Assembly: GCA_021018995.1 (NCBI GenBank)
Contig: CM037584.1
Location: 150,739,317 to 150,803,316, forward strand
Direction of reading: 5' to 3'
Source: Chloranthus sessilifolius
Lineage: Eukaryota; Streptophyta; Magnoliopsida; Chloranthales; Chloranthaceae
DNA length: 64,000 nucleotides
Under the pieces are notes generated by a model. That model was not told the DNA's origin. It was given only the letters and a program-made list of their open reading frames with translations, and ran no database searches. The translations under genes were made by a program, and so were the position numbers. This document shows, in pieces, positions 35,570-47,690 of this stretch. Each line of letters opens with the position of its first letter. Positions within the stretch are counted from its first letter, which is position 1.

Positions 35570-36735
35570 GTATTTTCTACGAGCATCGATATGTGGAAGA
35601 CATTATGTACTCGATCGAATAGCGGTGGTAAACTAATGCGATATGCAACTTCACCTATTCCCAAAATTTCAAATGGTCCAACATAACGTGGACTTAACTT
35701 CCCCTCTTGCCAAATCGCATTACACCTTTCATAGGTGACACCTTCACAAACACATGCGCCCCACTTTGTAGTCAACACTAGTCCGCTTCACATCGAGCGT
35801 AACTTTTCTCTCTCTCTTGTCTTCAACCTTTCTTCGATAATTCGGACAACGGTGGCGTTGTCTTCAAGCGATTCGGTCCTAATACAAATTTCTCACTGTT
35901 TCCTCCCAATTGAGGTGACTTGCATCGTCGTCCATCTGAGCTTCATACGGTGCCATGCCAATGCTCGTTTGAAAACTGTTGTTATATGAACTCGAGCATC
36001 GGTAGATACTCATCCGATCCTTGCATATCAAGCATGCAAGCTCTGAGCATGTCTTCTATCACTTGATTCACCCGCTCTGTCTGCCCATCAGTTTGAGGAT
36101 GGAAAGCTGAACTAAAGTCTAGTCGTGTTCCCATTCCTTCTTGAAATTTCTTCTAAAACTTGGACGTATATAGTGGATCACGATCTGAAATGATGCTGCT
36201 TGGAATCCCCTGTAATCTTACAATCTCCTTCATGTATAATTCTGCCAGTCTTCCTGCAGATATATGTATTATACTGACAAAAGTCTTGATTTGGTCAATC
36301 GGTCTCTGACCCAAATGGCATTGTGTCTCTTAGCGATGGGGTAATCCAACAATGAAATCCATTGAGATCGATTCCCACTTCCATTACGGTATTGGTAAAG
36401 GTTGCAATAGTCCCAGGATGTCTATGATCAACCTTCACTTGTCGACAAGTCAAACATCGTGACACATACTCCACGCGTCTTGTTTGATCCTCTCCACGGT
36501 AATTCTTTTTCAAATCTTGGTACATTTGGTGCTACCGGTGGATAGCATAATTTGACTTATGCGCCCCATCAAGAATCGTCCGTCTTAGATCGGCATTGAC
36601 CGGGATGCATAGACGGCCTTTAAACAACAAAGAACCATCTTCTTTTACTGAAAAGTCCGACCTGATGCCTTCATTCACGTCTTGATGAATCTTTGTTAAT
36701 GTCGGATCCTTCATCTGTAGATCGTGGATATGTTC
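35570..36735 (-). pseudogene. T1 integrase, several frameshifts
   Basis: In minus-strand order: the zinc-binding end (HKSNYAIHR; YVSRCLTCRQVKVDHRHPG), a core spread over frames with the ISDRDPLY box (about 36175-36200), HPQTDGQTERVNQ (about 36050-36090, catalytic Glu) and LRACMLDMQG, and the C-terminal part YVGPFEILGIGEVAYRISLP. Both catalytic Asp boxes and the Glu can be read, so the site itself is preserved although the frame is broken. Confidence 0.78.
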
Positions 36736-37532
36736 AAATATCAGCTTCTTGATATGTTAGCCAAAAAGGATCCAGTGTCCTTTGACTCAATGTTCGCATC
36801 ATAGAGTGCCAGGTCTTCCAATAATTTCCATCGGTGCATACCCAAAATCAAAGAAGCTAATTGAGCTGAACCTTTTCGACTCAATGCATCGGCTACTACA
36901 TTCGCCTTGCCTGGATGGTATTGTATAGAGCAATCGTAGTCCTTGAGGAATTCCATCCATCTGCGCTGTCTCATATTGAGCTCCTTCTGTGTAAACAGAT
37001 ATCGGAGGCTCTTATGATCGGTGAAAATTTCAAATGTCTCACCATACAAGTAGTGTCTCCAAATTTTCAGCGCAAAAATGACTGCTGCCAGTTCCAAGTC
37101 ATGAGTCGGGTAATTTTTCTCGTGTTCTTTCAACTGTCTTGATCCGTAAGCTATCACCTGCTTGTGTTGGTTGAGCACACAACCAAGGCCATTGTATGAC
37201 GCGTCGCTGTACACTGCGTATCCTCCTCTGCCTGAAGGAATTGCCAACACTGGAGCCGAAGTGAGTCTCGTTTTGAGTTCTTGAAAACTCTTCTCGCATG
37301 CCTCACTCCACTCAAACCTTGAATCTTTACGTGTCAGCTTTGTGAGAGGTCCCGATATTTTTGAAAACCCCTCAACGAAACGTCGATAATAGCCTGCTAA
37401 GCCCAGAAAACTTCGGACATCCATCCGTCTTTGGTGCTCCCATTTAACTCGCTTCTATCTTTCTTTGGATCTACTGGTAATGTAGCCGTGGAGACGACAT
37501 GTCCCTAAAAGCTAACTTCTTCCAACCAATAC
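36736..37532 (-). pseudogene. T1 RT connection and RNase H
   Basis: [20 protein letters not shown] leads into RNase H with [17 protein letters not shown] (Asp), [20 protein letters not shown] (Glu) and [20 protein letters not shown] (Asp), ending with [16 protein letters not shown]. The domain order is canonical and most of it lies in one frame (36741-37424). Confidence 0.88.
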
Positions 37533-38198
37533 TCACACTTCGAGTTTGGCGTACAATTGGTGTTCACGAAGCGTATGTAGAGCAATCCTCAAGTGTTCTT
37601 GGTGCTGCGTCTTGGATTTGGAGTATATCAGTATATCATCAACGAACACTACCACGCAGGAGTCCAAGTGTGGTGTAAACACTCGCTTCATCGGATCCAT
37701 AAATGATTTTGGAGCATTCGTTAATCCAAACGGCATCACAAGGAATTCATAGTGTCCATACCGTGTCCGGAAAGCTGTCTTCTGTATGTCCTCTGTCTTG
37801 ACTCGCAACTGATGATAACCAGATCTTAGGTCGATCTTGGAAAAATACCTTGCTCCTTGCAGTTGGTCGAATAGATCGTCAATTCTAGGCAAAGGGTAGC
37901 GGTTCTTCACAGTAAGTTTGTTCAATTGTCGATAGTCAATGCATAGTCGCATTGACCCATCTTTCTTCTTGACAAATAAGACCGGTGCTCCCCATGGAGA
38001 CACGCTCGGTCTAACAAACCCCTTGTCCATTAGTTCTTGTAGTTGTTCCTTCAACTCCTTTGACTCAGCGGGAGCCATTCTATAAGGTGCTTTTGAAATA
38101 GGCTCCGTTCCTGGTGCTAAGTCAATGGCGAATTCTACTTCTCTTTCTGGAGCTAATCCAGGCAATTTTTCCGGAACACGTCCAAATAAGTCTCGCAT
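37533..38198 (-). pseudogene. T1 reverse transcriptase (Tekay-like)
   Basis: An open segment of 221 codons has [74 protein letters not shown] and the active site [12 protein letters not shown]. These motifs match Del/Tekay chromoviruses. The frame closes before the connection domain near 37530, where a shift occurs. Confidence 0.9.
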
Positions 38199-38800
38199 AA
38201 TTGCTATCTCGAAATGACGTTCTTTTCCTCCTTGTCCTCCTTTAAGAAAGCTAAGTATCCAGCATCCCTTCGATCATTTTCTCGGCCCTTCTGAGATCAT
38301 GGCACATATAATGACCTCACTCCTTGAAACCGAAATGATCTTCTTGTGTTGGGTGCGAAATGACTACCTTGTTCTTGCAATCAATGGTCGCACAATCTTT
38401 GCGCCAACGATCCATGCCAAGGATCACATCAAACCCTTGCATGTCTAAAGATCAACTTTGCTTCCAATTCATGCACTTCTAAGTCTTGAACACTTTCTGA
38501 CGATGGATTTGCAAGCTAACTCCGTGTCTACTAACTCTCTCGGAATAGACACGATAGGACGAAATCCAACGTCTGAACGATCTTCATCTTCTTAGCAAAG
38601 CGTGGAGGACGAATGAGTGGGTAGACCCGGGTCTATCAACACTCGGCGTCATGTCTAAATACACTTTTCATACATAGTTAAAGTACCTATAATATATATA
38701 CACATACATACAGAAATTTACACATCAAAATGCACTCTCAGTTTATATTAAAAGAATCTACACTATTCCTAATGCATGCACCCTTTCCATCTAAAATTCT
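38199..38800 (-). pseudogene. T1 protease region, degraded
   Basis: Fragments in several frames: LIDPGSTHSFV near 38610-38640 (active site D-P-G-S instead of D-T-G/S) and GFDVILGMDRW near 38400-38440, as in other Tekay-like proteases. No long open frame remains. Confidence 0.6.
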
Positions 38801-40192
38801 TTATGAAACGGAATTTTTTTCTGTAATAAAATAAAATTTCTCACCTTGGATGACGTCGTGCACATTCCCTGCTTCCTGAGCAGTGACTGCATAGGCTCTC
38901 CCCCTAACAATCGGCTTCTTTGCTTGAATGGGTCGTGGTGCTGTAACTGAAGCCGTCTTGCCCTTGTCTGTCTCGGGGCAATCCTTGATCAAGTGGCCCA
39001 CCTTGCCACGGAAACAACCTCTAGTTCGATTTTGCAGTCTACAGTCCTATGCGGCTTGCCACATCTGGCACACGTCTCTCGAGGTGCGGAAGATACGATA
39101 CGAGAACCCTGTGTGATGGCGCCCGATGAGACATGGCAGGCTCTCATAGCGAAAAAGGTCTCCCGACGCAAGTAATGGAAACCTCTGTTGGTATTCATTG
39201 CGCCTTCCAAAACCTCCACAAGCTGCGGTCTCTGACCCTGACCCACGAACCTCGGCTTTTTATTCACCGGTTCGTAGTTCCCCATCCTTCCGTGGTCAAG
39301 TCCTCTCTGTTGCTCTCTCTGTCTATATCTGTTCGTGTTCTCCTCTTCTACAACCAATGCTTTGCTCATGACCTCTTCATAGGTCCTAAGTTGAAATGGA
39401 GCCACGCCTCCCCTAACCTCAGGCTTCAAACCTTGCTGAAACCTCTTGGACTTCATCACTTCAGTAGCGACGTAGTCCGGTGCAAAACGGGCAAGTCGTA
39501 GAAACTCTACCCCATACTCTCTGACTGTCATCCTCCCTTGTACTAGTAGGGTGAATCTCAAGTGGTTCCTCACTACTTAGGAAAATATTGTTTGTTGAAT
39601 TCCTCAACAATTCCTCCCAAGTCCAAGGCAACTCGGGTCTCTGAGGCGAGTCCTTATCACGGACTTCCACCAAGGCCCAGCCTCCCCATCCAACATGTAA
39701 GCTGCCCATCTTACACTCTCATCTTCCCTGCAAGTTAGCACGCTAAAGACTTTCTCCATTTCCATCTGCCAATTCTCGCCATTGTGCGCCGCCTTTGGAA
39801 AATGTAGGAGGTCTCATCCTTCTAAACTCTGTAAAAGATGAGGGCACAGGCAACGCAGGTCCTACAGGTGGTGTAGGTGGCTGCTGTTCTCTAGACGCAT
39901 GAGCTGCAAAGGATGCGGCTTGTTGTGCCATGGCAGCTGCCATAGTCTCCATAGTGTGCATCATCCTTTGTCGCTCTTCTCTATCTTCTTGTCTTTCTCT
40001 CAATCTTTCTTGCTCTCTCAGATCTTGATCCTGATGATCTCGATCCTCTTCCTCATGCTGTCTGCTACTACTGCCCCCTGGGGCCTCGTTACCTCCTAAA
40101 GGCACTCTGTTGGTAGGAGAGATGAAATCATCTCCACTACGCAAACTCCTTTGATGGCCTCCTCTTGGTCGGCCCCTCCCTCTAGCTGACAT
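38801..40192 (-). pseudogene. T1 gag, three frames
   Basis: It starts at the ATG at 40192 (MSARGRGRPRGGHQRSLRSG); an in-frame ATG further upstream would begin inside the LTR and is unlikely. A Gln/Glu/Arg-rich coiled-coil-like stretch follows, then the gag core (LLVQGRMTVREYGVEFLRLA, FQQGLKPEVRGGVAPFQ), a first Cys-His cluster (CARCGKPHRTVDCK) and, after a frameshift, the end of a zinc knuckle (MGHLIKDCPETDKG). Frameshifts lie near 39740, 39580 and 39000. Confidence 0.82.
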
Positions 40193-40272
40193 TGCGGCTG
40201 CATTTGAAACTAAAGTTTCGTTAGCAGAAGCCCCTATGTTACGAAAAGAACCCTTGTCGAGTGCTAAAAGAA

Positions 40273-40288
40273 AATGCTTTGATACCAA
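40273..40288 (-). other. T1 PBS (initiator tRNA-Met type)
   Basis: The minus strand reads TTGGTATCAAAGCATT directly after the LTR end GGGCTGTCACAG, close to the common TGGTATCAGAGC primer site. Confidence 0.8.
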
Positions 40289-40289
40289 C

Positions 40290-42928
40290 TGTGACAGCCC
40301 GGACTTCGGCACCCCGAAACCCGTGCCATCAGCACGATCATCTTGACCGTGCCCCTCAACTATGCACGGAACACTGGTATATCAAGCATAAAATAAATAA
40401 GAACAACTTGCGGAATTTAAATCTACATAAAAACACTTCTCAAAAGACAGTTCTACCCTCATGCCTCTGCATGAAGGGAGAACCGATCCGAACTCATCGA
40501 TGATAACCATCATCATGGATGGTTCGCCCAAAAGAATACTCTGATATCCATATACACAAGGTTTAATCAAAAAAAACCAGGCTTGACATACCAAGCCGTA
40601 CAATCTCCAACTAAAACTCCTCAAAGTCGCACAGCAGAGTCCTCTAGAAGAAGTCCTCTGGAGGTGGCTCTAACTCCTCGCCGGCCGCAAGGTCCGACTC
40701 ACCGGGGTCAGCGTCTCCTGAAGCCTCGGCAGCTGCTAGTAGTGGACCTGCGACGTATAGTCTATAGGGTGAGCTACATCCTAGCTCAATAGGGAACAGA
40801 ACACAATTGAACATATAAAATATAACTCACATGTATTCTATGATATGCATGTATGATGTGTTTATGCATTTATTGATGGAAAACAGTTAAAAATGCTTCA
40901 ATTACTGGTAGGTTACTCATGTCTTTTAGTTAATCAAGAATGATGCTGAGAAGGCCTAAAGCAAAACTTAAACTTCAACTTAAATAATCCCCGAGCAATA
41001 TAGCATCGAGCCCCGACGAGATACCCTTCATCGTCATCTATATAGATTTTAAATGTATTCACAGGAATACCAATAGTACCAAGCCCCTTTCACAGGGATT
41101 GGTGGCGGGTTTCACATCTCATCAACACCCACGGGTGTGCTTACTCTGTCTGCGGATAAGCCTCCGTCTTGGCCTCTGATTAACGCCGTATCGGTCACGG
41201 ATATCCTGCGCGTCGGTATGGTTATCCCGCCACGTCGGTGGGGTAACCTATCAAACCTCAAATAACAAAATATCGATTGCCTTACATATAGTTATTCACC
41301 GTGTAATTGTGCTATCTTATATGCTTAGGCCTCATCAAGCATGATTCAATCATGGATACATCCCTGGGATGTGTCCGTTCACTTGCATCACACCTGATGC
41401 CTTTACCTCTTCACTTCATCATCCCCTGGGGATGGTCCATTTAAGATCTCTTATGAATGTCACACACACACTTTTCATAATCATTGAGTAGTAAAACATT
41501 TGAATTGAATTGATATCATTACATACATGCTCTTGTAAAATAAAGTACATGTTCAGGGTGTTCCCTACCACAAGTCTTTAGCTGATCAATGCATCAAGGT
41601 CCCGCATGGCTCCTTGTGCACTCGTTCTCACGTACCACCTATGGTACCATATAACATGTGAAACACATCACAAAGGATGCCATAGAGAAGGTATAAGATC
41701 TCCCAAAAATCTTAAAGTCAAACCAAAGGTCAACATAGTTCACTACAGTCGATTAATCGATCTCCAAAATCGATTAATCGAATCTGATTCGATTAATCGA
41801 TTTCCAAAATCGATTAATCGAAAGTCAATATCAATTAATCGAAGCAATTTCGATTAATCGAAATTCTCCTTTTCGCAAAGTCCATTCTCGATTCAATAAA
41901 TAATTGTCATTCGATTAATCGAATCTTTCGATTAATCGAAATTCTTCTTTTCAAAAGTAAATTCTTGTTCAATTGAAGTTTCCATTCGATTAATCGAATC
42001 CAATTTCGATTAATCGAAATCCTTCTTTCGCATAAGCGAGACCCTTATTTGAATAGTCGATTTTCACAAGTTGATTAATCGATTCCAAATCGATTAATCG
42101 AAACTAAAATCGATTAATCGAAATCCCATTTCGATTAGTCGATTTTTCCTTAAGTTATTTCCTCCAACCCCTGGGGTCCACTGGAAGTTCTCAGTCGATT
42201 AATCGATTCTCAAATCGATTAATCGAAATCCAAAGTCGATTAATCGAAATCCAATTCGATTAATCGAAATCGGGGTCCTCTGACTCTTCAACTTCCTGGC
42301 CAATTTCGATTAATCGAAACCCAATTTCGATTAATCGAAATTGTCAGTTTCAGCCCCCTTCGAGCTGTTCTTCCCAATCTTTTTCCATACTTTTTCTTCT
42401 ATCTTTCTAAGCCATTATCCTATGATTTAACCCACATTTTACTGTAACTTAACCCCTATAATCTATGCATCTTATTTACCAAAAAATTTACCTTGGATAG
42501 ACCTCAAGTTGATTTCTATCAATAGTTGGAAGGCTAGGGTTTCTAGCTCTGGTTCTAACGGATCCCTTGCGTCGAATCCGGCCTCTTTAATGCTTGACTC
42601 CCTCTTCCAAACAGTTGCAATAACTCCTCTCTTAATCCTCTCTCTTTCTCTCTCTTCTTTACTTCTCTCAACCACCAAAACATGAAAGTTAGGGTTTTCA
42701 ACCCTTTTTATCTTATCCTTTTTTTTTCTCGGCGTGGAGCACATACACACTCATCAGTGTATGTAACTCTACAACTCCTCTATCTCTCCACTCTTCTACA
42801 CTGATTCACACATCACTTCTGCTCATCTCACCTTAAGTTCATCAATGAACTATCTCATGGTCAAACCTAAGACCAATCGGGCACGGATCCCGAGGTCATA
42901 GTTCAATGTGATTTTTCGGGCTATTACA
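40290..42928 (-). repeat. T1 5' LTR (right copy)
   Basis: About 2.64 kb with the same ends as the left copy (TGTGACAGCC to GGGCTATTACA). It preserves CTG/CAG sites that are garbled in the left copy, for example CCCTGGGATG against CCACAGGATG. Confidence 0.9.
41750..42340 (-). promoter_or_regulatory. CGATTAATCG palindrome array in T1 right LTR
   Basis: Twenty copies including near matches, mostly at 19-21 bp spacing in runs of two to four. In LTR orientation the array begins about 590 bp from the LTR 5' end, consistent with U3. Confidence 0.82.
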
Positions 42929-42933
42929 ATAAG
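42929..42933. repeat. T1 target site duplication, right
   Basis: ATAAG, identical to 30000-30004. Confidence 0.9.
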
Positions 42934-42980
42934 ATACAAATATACAAATAAAACAAAAATCAAAACAAGATAAAGCCAAA

Positions 42981-42998
42981 GTCCCCAACAGCGGTGCA
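42981..42998 (-). other. Element B PBS (diverged tRNA-Asp type)
   Basis: The + strand GTCCCCAACAGCGGTGCA is a decayed form of the tRNA-Asp 3' end seen intact in L. It sits at the same spacing from the adjacent LTR end and belongs to the B gag on the other side of T1. Confidence 0.65.
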
Positions 42999-43005
42999 AA
43001 AAACT

Positions 43006-44316
43006 TGATCGTTTATAAATAGAAATCTTACAACTGCACTAGTTCGAATGTACTAGGGCAAGTACAAGGGTGTCGAATCACAAGGACTTGTCATTTATCT
43101 TTATTCAATTTCTATTTTATTTTAATAAAAATATATATAATTAAGTTTCCTAAATAAACTAAAATAAAAAGAAATCTAAAATAGTTTTGAAATAAGAGAG
43201 GAGAAGGCAGTATGGAATCTCTCTTGGTTCTTAGCCTTGTTTATAATAACTCCTATTTCTTTTCTATTATGAATCCCAAGTACCTCTGCTCCATGCTACA
43301 AGCTCTGTTGCATCATATATGAATTAAACGAATCTAAACATCAAAGCATCATTGCATGTAACCAACTAAAACTGCCCTACAAGGCCTAGTCCATCAGGGA
43401 ATATCCTATCTACCTACAAGGCCACTGGAATTAAACTCAATAGAATTAAACCTTTACAATCGTGCGTTCTCGATGACTCTCGGAACCTTAAAAATGCAAT
43501 CGTACCATTAAAACGGAATTCAAAATAAAACATAAATAAACTTTATTATATACTTATCTGAAATTTACAAGAGATCTTAGGTTGATCGCTTTTAGTCTCA
43601 CATTGATCTAAAGATCTTCATCATTGCTGAATCGCTCTTCAATCAATGATTACAGTCAATTTCCCTCTATATTTCAGAACTATATATAACCTAAACTATG
43701 AATACTCGTGCCAAACTCTCTAGAAAAGGCTGTCGTGCGAATTCCTCTAAAACCTAACCCTAGGGTCCTTATTTATAGAGTATAAGGCCTCAGAATACAC
43801 AAGTATCTCTCCGTGATCCAAAAAAATTAGTTGGACGAAGAAGAACCGGAAGGAGATTGATACGTCAGAGAAAATCTAGCCGGAAAGCACATTTTTCGAG
43901 CAGAAACTCTATTGTGATCGGTTGAACTAGTTTCTCAACCAATCAGACTTCAGATTAATTCTTCAGGTCACACGCGCTTTGCGAAGCTTCAATTCTCTTG
44001 AATTCCTGATCGGTCGAACTGGTTGTGACCGGTCGACTTTGTGTATCTGAAGCTTCTGGGAGAGCTAGCTGATCAAAATAGATATTTTGACCAATCCATT
44101 TAGGTCCTTTATTTCTTCTCTGTTTTCCTCCTAAACAACTCTCTATTGCGCGGTCCTAATCGATCAAATTTGCAATCTTGACTCGTCACAATGACCTTTC
44201 TGGGCATTCTTTCAATCGGTTTCCTCTTAGATTCTTGCCGAAGCTTTGGGTTTCTTCTAATGTTGCTCATTTAACTCATTTCTCATTTATCCAACCTTTG
44301 CACCTGTTGCAACACA
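43006..44316 (-). repeat. Element B 5' LTR
   Basis: On the + strand it runs from TGATCGTTTATAAAT, next to the PBS, to GCAACACA. On the minus strand it therefore starts TGTGTTGC, like the L LTR start TGTGTTGAG. The right boundary is inferred from that similarity. The second LTR is lost at the L junction. Confidence 0.55.
43914..44172 (-). promoter_or_regulatory. GACCGGTC-type motif cluster in element B LTR
   Basis: TGATCGGTTGAACTAG, CTGATCGGTCGAACTGG, TGTGACCGGTCGACTTT and ATTTTGACCAATCC match the motif forms inside B at 27871-28172. There are fewer and more decayed copies than in the T1 or E3 arrays. Confidence 0.4.
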
Positions 44317-44561
44317 ACATGAACTAAAAGCATCTATTAGTAGCTAAGTGAGAGCCAACAAGGCCAAGATTTGGATCAAAAGTATACCATTTTCGAGGTC
44401 GATCAAGCAGTATGGTCCATAATCAATCGATCGAAAAGGAAATTGATCGATCGGTCTAGTAAGTTATTATGAAATTTTTTTATTCTGTTCCGAATTGATC
44501 AATCGGGAACAAGGATCGATTGATCGATAACATTATTTCGGTAATAATTTAGGGTTCCGAA
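44317..44561. other. Older sequence between element B LTR and T2
   Basis: It contains scattered ATCGATCG-type motifs (AATCGATCGAAAAGG, TTGATCGATCGGTC, GGATCGATTGATCGATAA). It continues at 54762 after T2 and may be part of another LTR ending at 55343. Confidence 0.35.
44557..44561. repeat. T2 target site duplication, left
   Basis: CGAAA, repeated at 54757-54761 after the right LTR. Confidence 0.85.
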
Positions 44562-47132
44562 ATGTGACGCCCTGACTTTTCCCCCTACACGAATATCTGA
44601 GAAAAGTCGATTCGTCATCGAATCCAATGCTCAATGATCACACTGAACACTCAACTCTCTGATACTATCTGTGATGATCCGATCCTCCCAACACGGATTT
44701 CGCGGATGACCGAACCGGCTTTCAAAAATTTGAACACACCGATATCATATACGAACGCAGACAATCAGAACGGATATCATGTGAATACGGAAAAACAAAG
44801 ATGCAGATATCCAATGGCAACAACTAGAATTCCTATACACATATAGAGCACAACTAAATCAAAATAAACCACCGATAACGGCCGATCATCACCTAAACAA
44901 TGGTACAATATACAAAGGAATTATATACAGAGACCCGTGACATAAGTGTATCAAGTCTCAAAATGCAAAAGTCTACACTATACCAAATCTAGACCAGGAG
45001 CTAAGGATAGAAATCCTCGAGCTAAAGATCTTCTTCCTCCGGTACGAAATCAGGATTGACCTCAAGCTCAGCATCCTGCTCAGTACCTACACCTGTGACA
45101 AATGATGTTGGAATGAGCTAACAGTCTAAGCTTAGTAGAGAAAAGATCAATACCAAGTACATTTCATATCATCAAGGCATAGATTCATAGATCATTAATC
45201 AGAAAACAATTCAGATCAAAATGAAGCTAAATTCCAAAAGCTTATTCATAATGAAAGCGATTACTGATTTCAAAAACACATTCATATCAACACAGAGTTT
45301 ACCGAAATCTTAAACGTAAATCACACGGTCTAAAGAGAAGTTTTCACATTTGATTGTGTCAAATCTGAATAAACATGCAGCTTTTACTTAATGCAAAACT
45401 TAAACATTTCAACTTAAAAACCTCCAACGCATTTAGAATTGTTGAGTCAAATCTCCAATGGGAATCCCCCTTGACCATTGTCGTTCAATTGAACAGTTTT
45501 CACAAAGTGTGGTTGGCTCACCTTACAAATAACAAATCACAAATTAACCGTCGTGCCAATTCAAAATACAATTGAAGGATTCGTTCACATGAACCTTAAA
45601 TAAAAATGCGGATTTTCTAATACTTACTAAGTGATGAAAAACATAATTAATAGCTAAACTTTTCACATACAGAGTTCAGAGCATACAGAGTTCTTATTTG
45701 GAATTCAAATACAAAGTTCATATACAAATTCAGAAACGATGCAATGTACGAAGTTCTGATTCAAAGTTCGGATTAAAAGTTAGGATTCAAAGTTTGGATT
45801 CAAAATTCAATGAGTTCAAAGGTCAATTCCTCCATGATCGACTCTAATCTAATTACCTCACATGAATCTATAGTTAAAAATCAGAATGTACTGTGCATTG
45901 AGTTTTCCCTAACTTAACCTTGAAATCGAACGGAGCACTGCAAAGATCCTATTGGTGTCCGCCGCTCGCACTCAATCTAGATCACAATGTTCAATAACCC
46001 CATATCAATAACGAAGGAGTCAAACGATTCAATACATTCTCAAGCTTTCCCAAAGAAAATACCAAGATAGCCAAAAATAAGGAAAATCGCACAAGCGGTC
46101 TCCAAAATCGTGCGAGTGAATTTGGCACTTCCTGTGGCACTTCAAAATTCGCACGAGAGAATTTTGCCAGAGAAAATCTGCCTAAAATCTAAGGAAAATA
46201 GTGTGAGCAATTTTTCCTGATTTTTCCTGCAAATCTTTCTCCTGCTTTCTAAAGGCATATCGCTCAAGCGATTTACAATTCGCTCAAGTGATTTTCAATT
46301 CGCACGAGGGATTTTGGATTGCCGCGAGCAATTCAGTGTTATGTAGAATCTTCTTCTTTCTTTCAGGCTCATTTTTCCCCGAATTTCAAAATGAACTCAA
46401 TCACACCCCACACACCTATCAAACTAAATTTAGGAAAGTAAATTGGCATGATAACACTATGAAACTCACCTTCTTAGGCCGCATATACGAAGCTTGCAAC
46501 AATAGTTCAAAGAGGGTTTCGGCGTCACACTTGTGAAACCTCATGGTATTCGATATCAAACTAAACTCCACTCTAACGTGCAATGATCTTTAGCTTTTAA
46601 GCCGCGCAACGATCTTCACACTTACTATGGTCGACTCACATTCACTCTAAGATACTTGCTCGTTCAAAGACGTGTTCTCTCTTTCCTTTCAATCTCAACT
46701 AATTCAAAGCTTGAAGGTTCCTCACGGTCGGAATCAACACGGAACGGTCGAAACTACGAGAATCCTCGCGAAGAAGAAGCTTGAGGAGATTAGGGATTGG
46801 GAAGAAGGGATGATAGCTTGCTCTCTACTCTTCTCTCACAAATATCTTTGATATTTGTTTCAAATGGGTTTTATCCCCTTTTATAGCTTATGGGCTTGTT
46901 CCGGTGTTAAGTAGTCACATCGTGAGTCGGTGCACGGGCTCTCTATCACAATGTAAAATAATGCAGTCTAGTTTCACTTACACACCAAATCTTTCACCAC
47001 TGATGTTCTCGCTAAGCTTATGACTCTTTTCACACGATTCAACATATTTACTTTTATACCACTGTACATAATTTTAAGACCCGAACACTCAATCGAGTGT
47101 AATTCAGGTTCAAAATTTTCCAGGAGGTTACA
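44562..47132 (-). repeat. T2 3' LTR (left copy)
   Basis: On the + strand it starts TGTGACGCCCTGAC and ends GGAGGTTACA. It contains a PBS/LTR-end-like module near 44674-44690 (CTCTGATACTATCTGTGATG), which recurs in the right LTR. Confidence 0.85.
46087..46332 (-). promoter_or_regulatory. Decayed TCGCGCGAGCGA-type cluster in T2 left LTR
   Basis: Sites such as ATCGCACAAGCGG, ATCGTGCGAGTGA, TCGCACGAGAGA, TCGCTCAAGCGATT twice, TCGCACGAGGGATT and GCCGCGAGCAATT. Compared with the right LTR many CG steps have become CA or TG. Confidence 0.55.
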
Positions 47133-47150
47133 TTCTCCCCTCCATAAGAA
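47133..47150 (-). other. T2 polypurine tract
   Basis: The minus strand reads TCTTATGGAGGGGAGAA directly before the LTR start TGTAACC. Confidence 0.75.
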
Positions 47151-47690
47151 ATTTTTGTCCTCGAAAATTCACACGTGACATTTGGTCGGACTAAATCGAT
47201 TCAATTATCAAGTTTCATAATGAGAGTTTGTAGATGGTATTCATCCGAAGAATATACTTATACAATACCAACACAACACGAAGCATTGAAAGCATGGCTA
47301 CTGGTAATGGTAGCAATACTAGAGCAAGATAACAAAATTCTATTAATATACATCATTTCATTAAAAATCAATATGTTGCGCTTTACACCAAAGATGTCCA
47401 TTTTCTTATTCACTAGTGCTCTCACTCAAGCGTTCAATAATTAAGCATACATTTATCCACAACACATTGTAACATATTGATTAAAATTTTGGGACCTCAA
47501 TTCTCACTTAACAATGATATCATAAGGATCTTGTTTACAATCACTCACAGTTCGTTACAATATAAGCTTCCATTGAATCCCAACAGAACTAAGAAACCAT
47601 TTATAACACTGATACCAACTGTGACATTCTAATCAAAATATTCACATCATTAAAATAGAAAACCATTCAAATATTTAAGAAAAACCAAAG
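47151..47690 (-). other. T2 3' non-coding region
   Basis: No aORF and no motif cluster. At about 47611-47626 it carries CTGATACCAACTGTGAC, a PBS-plus-LTR-end sequence out of place (see findings). Confidence 0.6.

Larger units (their letters stand above)
30005..42928 (-). mobile_element. T1: complete Tekay-like chromovirus with extra ORF
   Basis: A 12.9 kb minus-strand element has two LTRs (TGTGACAGCC to TTACA on the + strand), an initiator tRNA-Met PBS, gag, protease, RT, RNase H, integrase and chromodomain, then a motif cluster, an aORF and a polypurine tract. The perfect 5 bp duplication and the very similar LTRs (apart from CAG/CTG sites) indicate a recent insertion. It splits element B between gag leader and PBS. 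RT motifs and the chromodomain place it near Tekay/Del. Confidence 0.9.
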
